This document shows positions 1-6,939 of a DNA stretch of 10,267 bases, one piece after another; within the stretch, counting starts at the first letter, position 1, and each line of letters starts with the position of its first letter. The notes beneath the pieces are model-generated. The model had not been told where the DNA came from. It was given only the letters and a program-made list of their open reading frames with translations, and made no database searches. The position numbers and the translations under genes were made by a program. The DNA comes from an uncultured Clostridiaceae bacterium (GTDB taxonomy: Bacteria; Bacillota; Clostridia; Lachnospirales; Lachnospiraceae): assembly GCA_949948825.1 (NCBI GenBank), contig CATLIJ010000072.1, positions 1-10,267 on the forward strand, in the 5' to 3' direction.

Positions 1-233
1 AAGAGGAAGCTTCTGACGGAAAAGATAAAGATTCCAAAAAGAAGTCAGAAGGAGAATCAGCACAAAAGGCAAAAGAGGAATCAGATACAGAGCCGGAGCT
101 GCCAAAAGAGGAAGCGGCAGTACCGGAAGAACCGGAGAAAACAGAGAACAAATCCGGTGAACTGGAAGAAACAGAGCCTGATTCAAAGCCCTGGGAAGAC
201 GAGGATGTTCCGGCAGAAATGGAAGAAGGATGA
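1..233 (+). CDS. C-terminal end of an unidentified protein with an acidic low-complexity tail (partial)
   Basis: The reading frame is open from the left window edge (codons begin at base 3) to a TGA at 231-233, giving 76 residues. The tail is dominated by Glu, Asp and Lys (about 30 of 76 are acidic), with Pro and Ser and no hydrophobic segment, so it is probably disordered and soluble. It ends in a run of acidic residues, AEMEEG. The start and any folded domain lie outside the window, so I do not recognise the family and assign no function. It is on the same strand as the GH26 gene and ends 59 bases before it with no obvious terminator between, so co-transcription is plausible. The compositional bias is a weak signal; the evidence for coding is the uninterrupted frame, its codon pattern and the position of the following ribosome binding site. 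Confidence 0.6.
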   Translation, partial: EEASDGKDKDSKKKSEGESAQKAKEESDTEPELPKEEAAVPEEPEKTENKSGELEETEPDSKPWEDEDVPAEMEEG

Positions 234-272
234 ACAGGCAAACAGGCAGGATTGTTTACCGTGATGAAGAAC

Positions 273-278
273 AGGAGG
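273..278 (+). promoter_or_regulatory. Ribosome binding site for the GH26 gene
   Basis: AGGAGG lies 14 bases before the ATG at 293, a rather long spacing. A second purine run (AAAAGG, about 286-291) is too close to the start to be the usual site. The start is a double ATG (293 and 296); either gives almost the same protein. Confidence 0.6.
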
Positions 279-292
279 ATTAAAGAAAAGGA

Positions 293-2905
293 ATGATGAA
301 GAAACAGAGTTGGAAACGGCTTTATATGGCGGCTCTTGCCGCGGTGTTGGCTGTCCCCCTGAAGAATTTTCTGCTGGGAAACCTGACAGGCGCTGCATTT
401 GCAGCGCCTGCCTCCCAGGAAAATCCGAAAGATTTTTCTGTTGATTCGACCGTTCCAGTGCAAAAAGAGACCAGCCTTTCCCTGGATGGGGGAAGGCTGA
501 TTTTGGCAGAGGGGAACGAAAAACAGGAAAGCAGTCTTTTAGAGCAGGTGTATTTGGCGGACAGTCAGGCATCTGAAAGTGTGCGCCAGATTTATGCTTA
601 CTTAAGTGCAGTGGGACAGACAAAAGGTGTGATTTACGGTCATCAAAATGACATATGGCATAAAGCAGGAACCAGGCCAGATGAGAAAAACGGGCTTACA
701 GATTCTGACACAGCAGATGTGACGGGTTCCATTGCAGGGATTGTAGGGATTGACACCTTAAGCCTTACAGGCGATGAGTACAGTGCAAAGCGATATAATC
801 AGGAACGGTGCAGCGGTTCTTCTGACTCAATGGGCAGACAGATTGATATAGAACAATTGGGCGAGGCAGCTGCCAACGTAAAAGCAGCGGCGCAGATTAC
901 GAATGAGGCTATTGAGCAGGGAGCGATTATTACCATGTCCTGCCACATGCCGAATTTCTCTATTGTAAAAGAGCGGGAAGACTATGACCCGGAACGGGAC
1001 CCGGTTTATGGAAAATATGATTTCAGCGGATATTCCCCCAATGTGGTAACAGGAGATACGATAAATGAGATTTTGCCGGGAGGCAAATATAATGAACCAT
1101 ATAATGCCTATTTGGACATGATTGCAGATTATGCCAGTCAGGTAAATGGAGCCATTTTGTTTCGGCCGTTCCATGAAAATACAGGAAGCTGGTTCTGGTG
1201 GGGAGAAGCGTTTTGCGATCCAGCTGCTTACCGGAATGTATATCGCTATACTGTGGAATATTTGAGAGATGAAAGAGAAATTCACAATTTCCTGTACGTG
1301 TACAGTCCAGGAAGTGAGCCGGAGACGATAGAAGAGTATGGAATCCGGTATCCGGGAAATGCCTATGTGGATTTGGTGGGCTTTGATATGTACAATTCCC
1401 AGCCGCCTGCAGATAATTCTGTGTGGCTGAAACAGTTTAAGGAGCGTCTGGATCTGGTAACTGCATTTGCAAAAGAGAATGGAAAGCTGGCAGCAGTCAC
1501 AGAAACCGGCATGGCAACGGATACTCCGGCAGAAGGGGACAGCCAGACCGCCCTTTACCGTACTGGAAATCAGGATTCCCAATGGTATCAGGAGATTTTG
1601 GATCTGGTATCAGAATCGGAAGCGTCTTATTTCCTGCTGTGGTCCAATTTTTCACAGACAGACGGCTTTTATACACCATATGTCACAGAACGAAATCAGG
1701 ATGGTAGCCTTCATGGACATGAACTTCTGGATTCGTTTCTGAAATTTTATAATGACAAAAGAACAATCTTTGCAGAGACACAGAAGGATGTGCTGAAGTT
1801 GATTCCAGCAGCAGAGCCAAGGCAGGCCAGAGGAACCGCTTCCTATTTTGTAATTCCGTCTTCTGGAAAACGAATTTTGGGAGAAACCCATTTTTGGGCA
1901 AAAGTTTCCTCTGAATTGCTGTCCAACAGTCAGAAACGCCTGGATGTAAAATTTGTGTTTCATGCAGGGGAGCAGGAGCGGGAAATCCTTGCAGAAACCG
2001 ATGGAGCAGGCCATTATGGATGGATTTTGTCAGAAAAAGAGCTTTTGGATTTGGGAGCAGCTTCGGGAGAGACGGATCTGGTGATAGACGGACAGGTGTG
2101 CGACACAATTAAGACTATTTTTAATATTCCGGAGCCAGTAAGGGAGAACTGGGAAGTAGATAATTTTGAGGATTATGGCGGCGACGTGGACCTGCTTGCC
2201 AGAGAATGGGCAGTCAATAAGGCGGCTGGCTGTAAAGTGGCTTTGTCCCTAAGCGAAGATACAGGAGCTGGAGAAGGCAGATTCGGACTGGGACTTTCCT
2301 ATGAAGAAGGGCCGGATGGCTGGGCAGGAGTGACAACTGCAAGAGAAACCGACTGGTCGGAATGGAATGCACTGAGCTTTTATACGGTTCCGGATGGAAA
2401 TAACCAGAAGGTAGTGGTACAGATTCAGGCGGCAGGAGTGACGTATGAGGCGTATTTAAATGAATATGAAGAATACCAGGATTCTGTCTCTCCCATGTTG
2501 GTGACGATTCCGTTTGCAGAATTTTGTGAGCGGGATACAGCCGGACACCCAAAAGGAGGACTGACTGGTCATGCAGGAGAGATTTCCTCTTTTGGATTAT
2601 GGGTGAATGCGATTCAGGATTCTTCTCAGTTTTCAGAGGGAATTGTAAAAGGCGTTATTTATTATGATGACATCCGCGCCGTAACTGCAGAGGAAGGGCA
2701 TGCGGTCTTCCAGAAGCTGGAAGGAGGAGAACAAAAAGCGCCTCAGCCAGACAGCAATTTGGAGGGGCAGGAAACCATGGAGCAGGCAGGAAGTACAAAA
2801 CCAGACGAAACCCTGCCATGGCTGCCCGTGCTGGGAGTGTGCGGGGCAGCTGCTGTTCTTCTGGCGGGATGGAATGCAGTAAAAAAGAAACAAAAAAGAC
2901 CATAA
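293..2905 (+). CDS. Secreted, membrane-anchored GH26 beta-mannanase with C-terminal carbohydrate-binding-like module
   Basis: Predicted extracellular beta-mannanase of glycoside hydrolase family 26 (870 residues) that cuts beta-1,4-mannan backbones at the cell surface. Residues 1-39 look like a signal peptide: a basic start, a hydrophobic core and an AFA-AP type cleavage region. The GH26 barrel spans roughly 94-495. It begins with a GHQND motif (116-120) and has RPFHENTG with the likely acid/base Glu295, and AVTETG with the likely nucleophile Glu404. The 109-residue spacing agrees with characterised GH26 enzymes. Residues ~505-612 resemble an Ig-like linker domain. Residues ~618-797 (starting near VDNFEDYGG) look like a jelly-roll carbohydrate-binding module of the CBM11/23/27 kind, exact family undecided. 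A Glu/Pro/Gln-rich linker then leads to a hydrophobic helix (~842-861) and a Lys-rich tail, suggesting a membrane anchor. There is no LPXTG motif. Mannanase is the best fit given the neighbours, but other GH26 activities are possible. Confidence 0.9.
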   Translation: MMKKQSWKRLYMAALAAVLAVPLKNFLLGNLTGAAFAAPASQENPKDFSVDSTVPVQKETSLSLDGGRLILAEGNEKQESSLLEQVYLADSQASESVRQIYAYLSAVGQTKGVIYGHQNDIWHKAGTRPDEKNGLTDSDTADVTGSIAGIVGIDTLSLTGDEYSAKRYNQERCSGSSDSMGRQIDIEQLGEAAANVKAAAQITNEAIEQGAIITMSCHMPNFSIVKEREDYDPERDPVYGKYDFSGYSPNVVTGDTINEILPGGKYNEPYNAYLDMIADYASQVNGAILFRPFHENTGSWFWWGEAFCDPAAYRNVYRYTVEYLRDEREIHNFLYVYSPGSEPETIEEYGIRYPGNAYVDLVGFDMYNSQPPADNSVWLKQFKERLDLVTAFAKENGKLAAVTETGMATDTPAEGDSQTALYRTGNQDSQWYQEILDLVSESEASYFLLWSNFSQTDGFYTPYVTERNQDGSLHGHELLDSFLKFYNDKRTIFAETQKDVLKLIPAAEPRQARGTASYFVIPSSGKRILGETHFWAKVSSELLSNSQKRLDVKFVFHAGEQEREILAETDGAGHYGWILSEKELLDLGAASGETDLVIDGQVCDTIKTIFNIPEPVRENWEVDNFEDYGGDVDLLAREWAVNKAAGCKVALSLSEDTGAGEGRFGLGLSYEEGPDGWAGVTTARETDWSEWNALSFYTVPDGNNQKVVVQIQAAGVTYEAYLNEYEEYQDSVSPMLVTIPFAEFCERDTAGHPKGGLTGHAGEISSFGLWVNAIQDSSQFSEGIVKGVIYYDDIRAVTAEEGHAVFQKLEGGEQKAPQPDSNLEGQETMEQAGSTKPDETLPWLPVLGVCGAAAVLLAGWNAVKKKQKRP

Positions 2906-2954
2906 AACCTGTCAACTTATATCTGCTCCGGTGTGAAAGAACCGTTGGGAAATT

Positions 2955-3082
2955 GTAACGGTTCAGACAGGGAATCTTGCCTGTCTATGACGGACAAAAG
3001 CCGGGGCGCCCGTCTGATGTAAAATATGGCATGAATTGGGCTTACAAGCTCGCTTGTAAGCCCAAAATTCATGTCAGATTCC
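2955..3082. repeat. Palindromic intergenic repeat, copy 1 (lacks the right terminal arm)
   Basis: This stretch is clearly related to 5632-5764. Both share GTAAC-GTTCAGAC at the left, a GACGGACAA block in the middle, and CCAAAATTCATGTCAGATTCC at the right. It folds into two hairpins. The first is AGACAGG (2965-2971) with CCTGTCT (2980-2986). The second is a long stem: GGGCTTACAAGC (3038-3049) with GCTTGTAAGCCC (3052-3063), a perfect 12-bp arm pair with a 2-base loop. It is extended by TGGCATGAATT (3027-3037) pairing with AATTCATGTCA (3066-3076) through one G-T pair and a two-A bulge. Similarity to copy 2 stops after 3082, so the right terminal arm is missing. No T-run follows the stem, so a classic intrinsic terminator is not supported; partial termination or mRNA 3'-end protection after GH26 is possible. 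Confidence 0.85.
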
Positions 3083-3284
3083 TTATCTTTGTATTAAAAG
3101 TGGATTAACGGATTTCTGTTGGAAATACGGTAACAACGCAAATCAACGAAATAAAATTAATTTAATTTAAGCGAATCATTAAGTTGAAATAGAAAAATAA
3201 GCAGGAAAATATCGTGATAATAGATAAAAAAATAAGACTCAACAGTGCTAATTTGACGAAATTGAAAAATAACATGCTTTGCTA
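3083..3284. other. AT-rich intergenic stretch without an assignable gene
   Basis: Strongly AT-rich DNA between repeat copy 1 and the GH36 promoter. It holds a perfect 10-bp palindrome AAATTAATTT (3154-3163) but no credible ORF, tRNA-like fold or clear regulator site that I can name. It could carry upstream promoter elements or operators for the promoter at 3285-3313. Confidence 0.5.
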
Positions 3285-3313
3285 TTGAAATTAAACAAGA
3301 TTAATATTATAAT
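3285..3313 (+). promoter_or_regulatory. Near-consensus sigma-A type promoter ahead of GH36
   Basis: TTGAAA (3285-3290) and a perfect TATAAT (3308-3313) are separated by exactly 17 bases, in AT-rich DNA on the coding strand. Transcription would begin near 3320 and give a leader of about 75-80 bases before the GH36 ATG at 3398. It would serve GH36 and probably the downstream phosphorolysis genes. An 11-base direct repeat, AAATTAAACAA, lies at 3288-3298 (from the end of the -35 hexamer into the spacer) and 3315-3325 (just after the -10), a possible regulator site. Confidence 0.7.
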
Positions 3314-3349
3314 TAAATTAAACAAAAGAAAGTCAGGAGTTTTTGTTTT

Positions 3350-3394
3350 ATGATGAATGGAAATATGAGAATATTCGTTTTCAGGAGGGGATAA
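3350..3394 (+). CDS. Possible 14-residue leader ORF ahead of GH36
   Basis: An ATG at 3350 sits 10 bases after AGGAG (3335-3339) and opens a 14-codon frame, MMNGNMRIFVFRRG, ending in TAA at 3392-3394, three bases before the GH36 ATG. The last codons (AGG AGG GGA) are themselves the GH36 ribosome binding site, so a ribosome translating this leader would cover that site and terminate next to the GH36 start. This arrangement is typical of translational coupling. The peptide shows no run of one codon that would suggest attenuation. It could be a chance ORF; the evidence is its placement, its own binding site and the spacing. Confidence 0.35.
   Translation: MMNGNMRIFVFRRG
3383..3390 (+). promoter_or_regulatory. 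Ribosome binding site for GH36
   Basis: AGGAGGGG lies 7 bases before the ATG at 3398, a strong and well-spaced site that fixes the GH36 start. It is embedded in the last codons of the small leader ORF at 3350-3394. Confidence 0.8.
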
Positions 3395-3397
3395 GGA

Positions 3398-5635
3398 ATG
3401 GAAATTGAGTATCTGAAGGATGAGGGGTTATTTCGGCTGACAGCTGGCGATACCGAATATGTGATTGGAATAGCAGATGGAAAATACATTGGTCATGTAT
3501 ATTATGGAAGAAAGATCAAAGACAGCCAGTGCGGTTATCTGATGAGGACAGAAGAAGCGCCTTTTGTTCCGTCCAGCAATCTGAGGGAGAAATGTTCCTT
3601 TGCAGATGCATTTCCGGCAGAGTATTCTACGTGGGGAATGGGAGATTACCGGGACAGCTGTCTGAATGTCCGAAGCAGCAATGGATTTCGGGGATGCGAA
3701 CTGCACTATGAGGATTATCGGATTTTCAGGGGAAAGCCAGAGCTGCCGGGAATGCCGGCCACATTCTGCAGAGAGGATGACAATGGAAGCGGGATGACTT
3801 TGGAGTTAATTTGCCGGGATGAAGTGCTGGGTCTGAAGGTAATTTTAAGATATAGTGTGTTTGAGGACAGCTCAGTTGTGATACGGAGTACAGAGCTGGT
3901 GAATGAGGGAAAGAATCCTATGTATTTGGAGCGGGTTCTTACTGCCTGTCTGGACATGGACATGGAAGAGGGAGATTTGCTGACTCTTGGCGGTTCCTGG
4001 GCCAGAGAACGTCATATGGTCCGCCGCCCTCTGGCTTTTGGAAAACAGATCGTGTCCTCCTTCCGCGGAGAGTCCGGACATCAGGATCACCCGTTTCTGG
4101 CTGTGATGAGCCGGAATGCAGGACAGGATCAGGGTGAGGTTTATGCCATGCATTTTGTGTATTCGGGGAACTTTCTTGCAGAGGCTGAGATGAGCCAGTT
4201 TGGAAGTGTACGTCTCTTGATGGGGATTCATCCGGAAGGATTTGAGTGGGTATTAAATCCAGGAGATACGTTTGTCACCCCGGAGGTGGTGTGTGTGTAT
4301 TCGGACCAGGGATTAGGAAAAATGACCCATATTTTCCATGATCTGTACCGGAGGCACCTGATTCGCAGCTCTTACCTGCACAAGAAACGCCCCATACTTA
4401 TTAACAACTGGGAAGCAACCTATTTTAATTTTGATACGGAGAAGCTTCTGGAAATAGCCAGAGAGGCGAAAAAACGGGGCATAGAGATGCTGGTGATGGA
4501 TGACGGCTGGTTTGGAGAACGGAATACCGACGAAGGCTCATTGGGAGACTGGCAGGTCAATGAGAAAAAGCTGCCAGGGGGACTGAACTATCTGGTACAG
4601 CAGGTAAGAGCGTTGGGAATGGAATTTGGCATCTGGTTTGAGCCGGAGATGGTTTCGCCGGATTCCAATTTATACCGGACTCATCCGGATTGGGCAGTCC
4701 GGATTCCGGAAAGGGAACCAGTACAGAGCAGAGCCCAGTATGTGTTGGATTTGTCCCGTCCGGAGGTAGTGGACTATGTATATGAATCGGTTGCCCGGAT
4801 TCTTCGGAGTGCTCCGATTTCTTATGTAAAGTGGGATATGAACCGGCAGATGTCTGATATAGGCAGCGCTTATTTGGGAAAAGAACATCAGGGGGAGCTG
4901 TTTCACCGGTACATACTGGGAGTATATGAACTTCAGGAGCGGCTGACCAGGGAATTTCCAGAACTTTTGCTGGAGAACTGTGCCAGCGGCGGAGCACGGT
5001 TTGATCCGGGAATGCTGTATTACAGCCCTCAGATCTGGTGCTCAGATGATACAGATGCCATTGAGCGTCTGGCAATTCAGGAGGGAACGTCCCTTTTATA
5101 TCCGCTTGGAACTATAGGCGCTCATGTAAGTGCCTGCCCCAATCATATTGTAGGAAGGGTGACACCCTTTGAGACCCGCGGCCATGTGGCCATGGCAGGA
5201 ACTTTTGGTTATGAGCTGGATATCACCAAATTGTCTGAAGAAGAAAAACAGATGGTGGAGGAACAGGTGAAAATGGTCCATCGGTTCCAGCCTTTAATCC
5301 AGGAAGGAGATTATTACCGGATTGCATCCTGGCAGGAAAATCACAGGTATGACAGCTGGCAGGTGGTTTCCAAAGACAAGACAGAAGCTCTTTTCACCTA
5401 TATACAGGTGCTGGCACAGCCCAACTGGCACAGCAGGAAAATTCTTTTGAAAGGTTTGAATCCAGAAGTCCGTTATCAGCTGGAACAGATCCGCCAAAAT
5501 AAGACCGGGTCCGGGGAGACATTTACCGGAAAGGTTTATAAAGGAAGTCTTTTGATGTATGGAGGACTTCTGATTCCCAGGATGGAAGGCGATTTTACAA
5601 GTGTGATGATCCATTTGCACGCATTAAAAAAGTAA
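3398..5635 (+). CDS. GH36 alpha-galactosidase
   Basis: Predicted cytoplasmic alpha-galactosidase (745 residues, the usual length for the bacterial GH36 type that forms tetramers). It releases alpha-1,6-linked galactose from galactomannan oligosaccharides and raffinose-type sugars. An N-terminal beta-sandwich domain (~1-325) precedes the barrel (~330-640) and a C-terminal beta domain. The barrel carries MDDGWFG (367-373), YVKWDMNR with the likely nucleophile Asp480, NCASGGARFD (527-536), and WCSDDTDAIERL with the likely acid/base Asp550, 70 residues after the nucleophile as in characterised relatives. There is no signal peptide, so it should act on imported oligosaccharides. In this locus it would strip side-chain galactose before phosphorolysis by GH130 enzymes. 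It follows its own promoter and a possible leader ORF. Its TAA stop lies inside the left arm of repeat copy 2. Family assignment is firm; substrate preference is inferred. Confidence 0.95.
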   Translation: MEIEYLKDEGLFRLTAGDTEYVIGIADGKYIGHVYYGRKIKDSQCGYLMRTEEAPFVPSSNLREKCSFADAFPAEYSTWGMGDYRDSCLNVRSSNGFRGCELHYEDYRIFRGKPELPGMPATFCREDDNGSGMTLELICRDEVLGLKVILRYSVFEDSSVVIRSTELVNEGKNPMYLERVLTACLDMDMEEGDLLTLGGSWARERHMVRRPLAFGKQIVSSFRGESGHQDHPFLAVMSRNAGQDQGEVYAMHFVYSGNFLAEAEMSQFGSVRLLMGIHPEGFEWVLNPGDTFVTPEVVCVYSDQGLGKMTHIFHDLYRRHLIRSSYLHKKRPILINNWEATYFNFDTEKLLEIAREAKKRGIEMLVMDDGWFGERNTDEGSLGDWQVNEKKLPGGLNYLVQQVRALGMEFGIWFEPEMVSPDSNLYRTHPDWAVRIPEREPVQSRAQYVLDLSRPEVVDYVYESVARILRSAPISYVKWDMNRQMSDIGSAYLGKEHQGELFHRYILGVYELQERLTREFPELLLENCASGGARFDPGMLYYSPQIWCSDDTDAIERLAIQEGTSLLYPLGTIGAHVSACPNHIVGRVTPFETRGHVAMAGTFGYELDITKLSEEEKQMVEEQVKMVHRFQPLIQEGDYYRIASWQENHRYDSWQVVSKDKTEALFTYIQVLAQPNWHSRKILLKGLNPEVRYQLEQIRQNKTGSGETFTGKVYKGSLLMYGGLLIPRMEGDFTSVMIHLHALKK

Positions 5636-5785
5636 CAGTTCAGACGGGGCATCATCTTGCCCGTCTTTGACGGACAAGATGCATCGGATGTCCATCCGAT
5701 GTGAAATCTGACATGAATTTTGGCTTACAAGCAAGCTTGACGCCCAAAATTCATGTCAGATTCCCCGCCGTCTGAACTGTTACTT
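5630..5785. repeat. Palindromic intergenic repeat, copy 2, with 18-bp terminal inverted repeats
   Basis: A 156-bp element bounded by perfect 18-bp inverted repeats: AAGTAACAGTTCAGACGG (5630-5647) and its complement (5768-5785). Inside are three further inverted repeats: AGACGGG/CCCGTCT (5642-5648 and 5660-5666), CATCGGATG/CATCCGATG (5682-5690 and 5693-5701), and a perfect 19-bp pair starting AATCTGACATG (5705-5723 and 5744-5762). It is the intact relative of copy 1 at 2955-3082. It encodes no protein, so it resembles a MITE-like or BIME-like element. It sits between GH36 and GH130 with no new promoter after it, so it is probably transcribed and folded in the polycistronic mRNA, where it could change the relative expression of upstream and downstream genes. 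Family name and function are not known to me. Confidence 0.88.
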
Positions 5786-5799
5786 AAAAAATGAATTTT

Positions 5800-5805
5800 A
5801 GGAGG
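5800..5805 (+). promoter_or_regulatory. Ribosome binding site for the first GH130
   Basis: AGGAGG ends 8 bases before the ATG at 5814. It lies just outside the right arm of repeat copy 2, so it stays free if the repeat folds. Confidence 0.8.
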
Positions 5806-5813
5806 ATAGAAAG

Positions 5814-6827
5814 ATGAAGATTATTGCGCCGGCAGTCAAAAATATGCCATGGCAGGAACCGGAAAAGAAGTCAATGGATGCCCCGGTGTGGAGATACAAA
5901 GAAAACCCGATTATCGGGAGAAATCCGGTAAAAGGGGTCAGCAGAATCTTTAATTCGGCGGTGGTTCCCTTTGAAGACAGATTTATCGGAGTGTTCCGCG
6001 GCGAGCAGGTGAATGGGGTTCCTTATATTTATTTGGGAAGAAGCGAGGATGGAATCCATTGGGACTTTGAGGAGGAAAAGATTCATTTTGTAGACGAAAA
6101 CGGCCAGGAGTTTATGCCGAAATATGCCTATGACCCGCGTCTGGTAAAGGTAGAGGATACTTATTATGTGATTTGGTGTCAGGACTTTTATGGGGCGGCC
6201 ATCGGAATGGCAAAAACAAAGGATTTCAAACGGTTTGAGCGTTTGGAGAATCCGTTTGTTCCATTTAACCGGAATGCAGTGCTGTTCCCAAGAAAGGTAA
6301 ACGGGAATTTTATGATGCTGTCCCGGCCCAGTGACAGCGGCCACACGCCTTTTGGAGACATTTTCTTAAGCGAAAGCCCGGATTTGGTGTATTGGGGAAA
6401 GCATCGCCATGTGATGGGAAAAGGGCAGGAATGGTGGCAGGTGCTTAAAATCGGCGGAGGAGCCGCTCCCATAGAGACAGATGAAGGCTGGCTGCTGTTC
6501 TACCACGGCGTAACCGGAACCTGCAATGGATATGTTTACAGCATTGGAGGCGCTATACTGGATTTGGATCATCCGTCTGTGGTAAAATATCGGTGTGAAA
6601 ATTTCCTTCTCACGCCAGAAGAATGGTATGAGGAACGTGGATTTGTTCCCAATGTGTGTTTCCCCTGTGCAACCATCTGTGACCCAGAAGATGGACGGAT
6701 TGCCATTTATTATGGAGCGGCAGACAGCTATATTGGATTGGCGTTTACCAGAGCAGATGAGATAAGCGCTTATATCAAGGAACACAGCAGATTAACGGAA
6801 AGTGACAGGGAAATCGGGATACGGTAG
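5814..6827 (+). CDS. GH130 beta-1,4-mannooligosaccharide phosphorylase (subfamily 2-like)
   Basis: Predicted cytoplasmic inverting phosphorylase: (beta-1,4-mannose)n plus phosphate gives alpha-mannose 1-phosphate and the oligosaccharide shortened by one. The 337-residue length and compact five-bladed beta-propeller layout fit GH130 subfamily 2. Visible motifs are RIFNSAVVPF (44-53), FRGEQ (61-65), and AYDPRLVKVEDTYYV, where Asp107 is the expected general acid. SRPSDSGHTPFGDIF (170-184) and GGGAAPIETDEGWLLFYHGV (214-233) match the phosphate and sugar-binding regions of the family. There is no signal peptide. It lies 178 bases after GH36, with repeat copy 2 filling most of the gap, and 112 bases before the epimerase. 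The second GH130 in this locus is longer and of a different type, so the two probably divide labour: this one for longer mannooligosaccharides, the other for mannosylglucose. The subfamily is judged from length and motifs only; beta-1,4-mannobiose or N-glycan-derived substrates remain possible. Confidence 0.88.
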   Translation: MKIIAPAVKNMPWQEPEKKSMDAPVWRYKENPIIGRNPVKGVSRIFNSAVVPFEDRFIGVFRGEQVNGVPYIYLGRSEDGIHWDFEEEKIHFVDENGQEFMPKYAYDPRLVKVEDTYYVIWCQDFYGAAIGMAKTKDFKRFERLENPFVPFNRNAVLFPRKVNGNFMMLSRPSDSGHTPFGDIFLSESPDLVYWGKHRHVMGKGQEWWQVLKIGGGAAPIETDEGWLLFYHGVTGTCNGYVYSIGGAILDLDHPSVVKYRCENFLLTPEEWYEERGFVPNVCFPCATICDPEDGRIAIYYGAADSYIGLAFTRADEISAYIKEHSRLTESDREIGIR

Positions 6828-6939
6828 ATTTTGGGGAGAAGCAGTCCAAAGAAATGAGGATTGGCAAAAAGACCCTAAAAAGAAATAAGACGGAACGGGT
6901 CAGGAAGAGTGCAGGAGGAAAAGTTAGGAAAGGAGTAAC

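Noticed and set aside
827..1582. Long antisense ORF (251 codons) opposite GH26
   Set aside because: It is a shadow of a strongly supported GH26 catalytic domain; its translation shows no recognisable domain.
3027..3090. Intrinsic terminator after GH26
   Set aside because: The stem is strong but no T-run follows it, so it was recorded as a repeat rather than a terminator.
3083..3397. Catabolite-responsive (cre) site upstream of GH36
   Set aside because: Segments such as TGGAAATACGGTAACA resemble it superficially, but the central CG spacing does not match the consensus.
2955..5785. CRISPR array or insertion sequence
   Set aside because: There are only two diverged copies about 2.7 kb apart, with no spacer pattern and no transposase; each is a self-complementary element.
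6861..6889. Possible promoter (TTGGCA with a weak AATAAG) ahead of the epimerase
   Set aside because: The -10 match is poor and the spacer is purine-rich; co-transcription from upstream is simpler.
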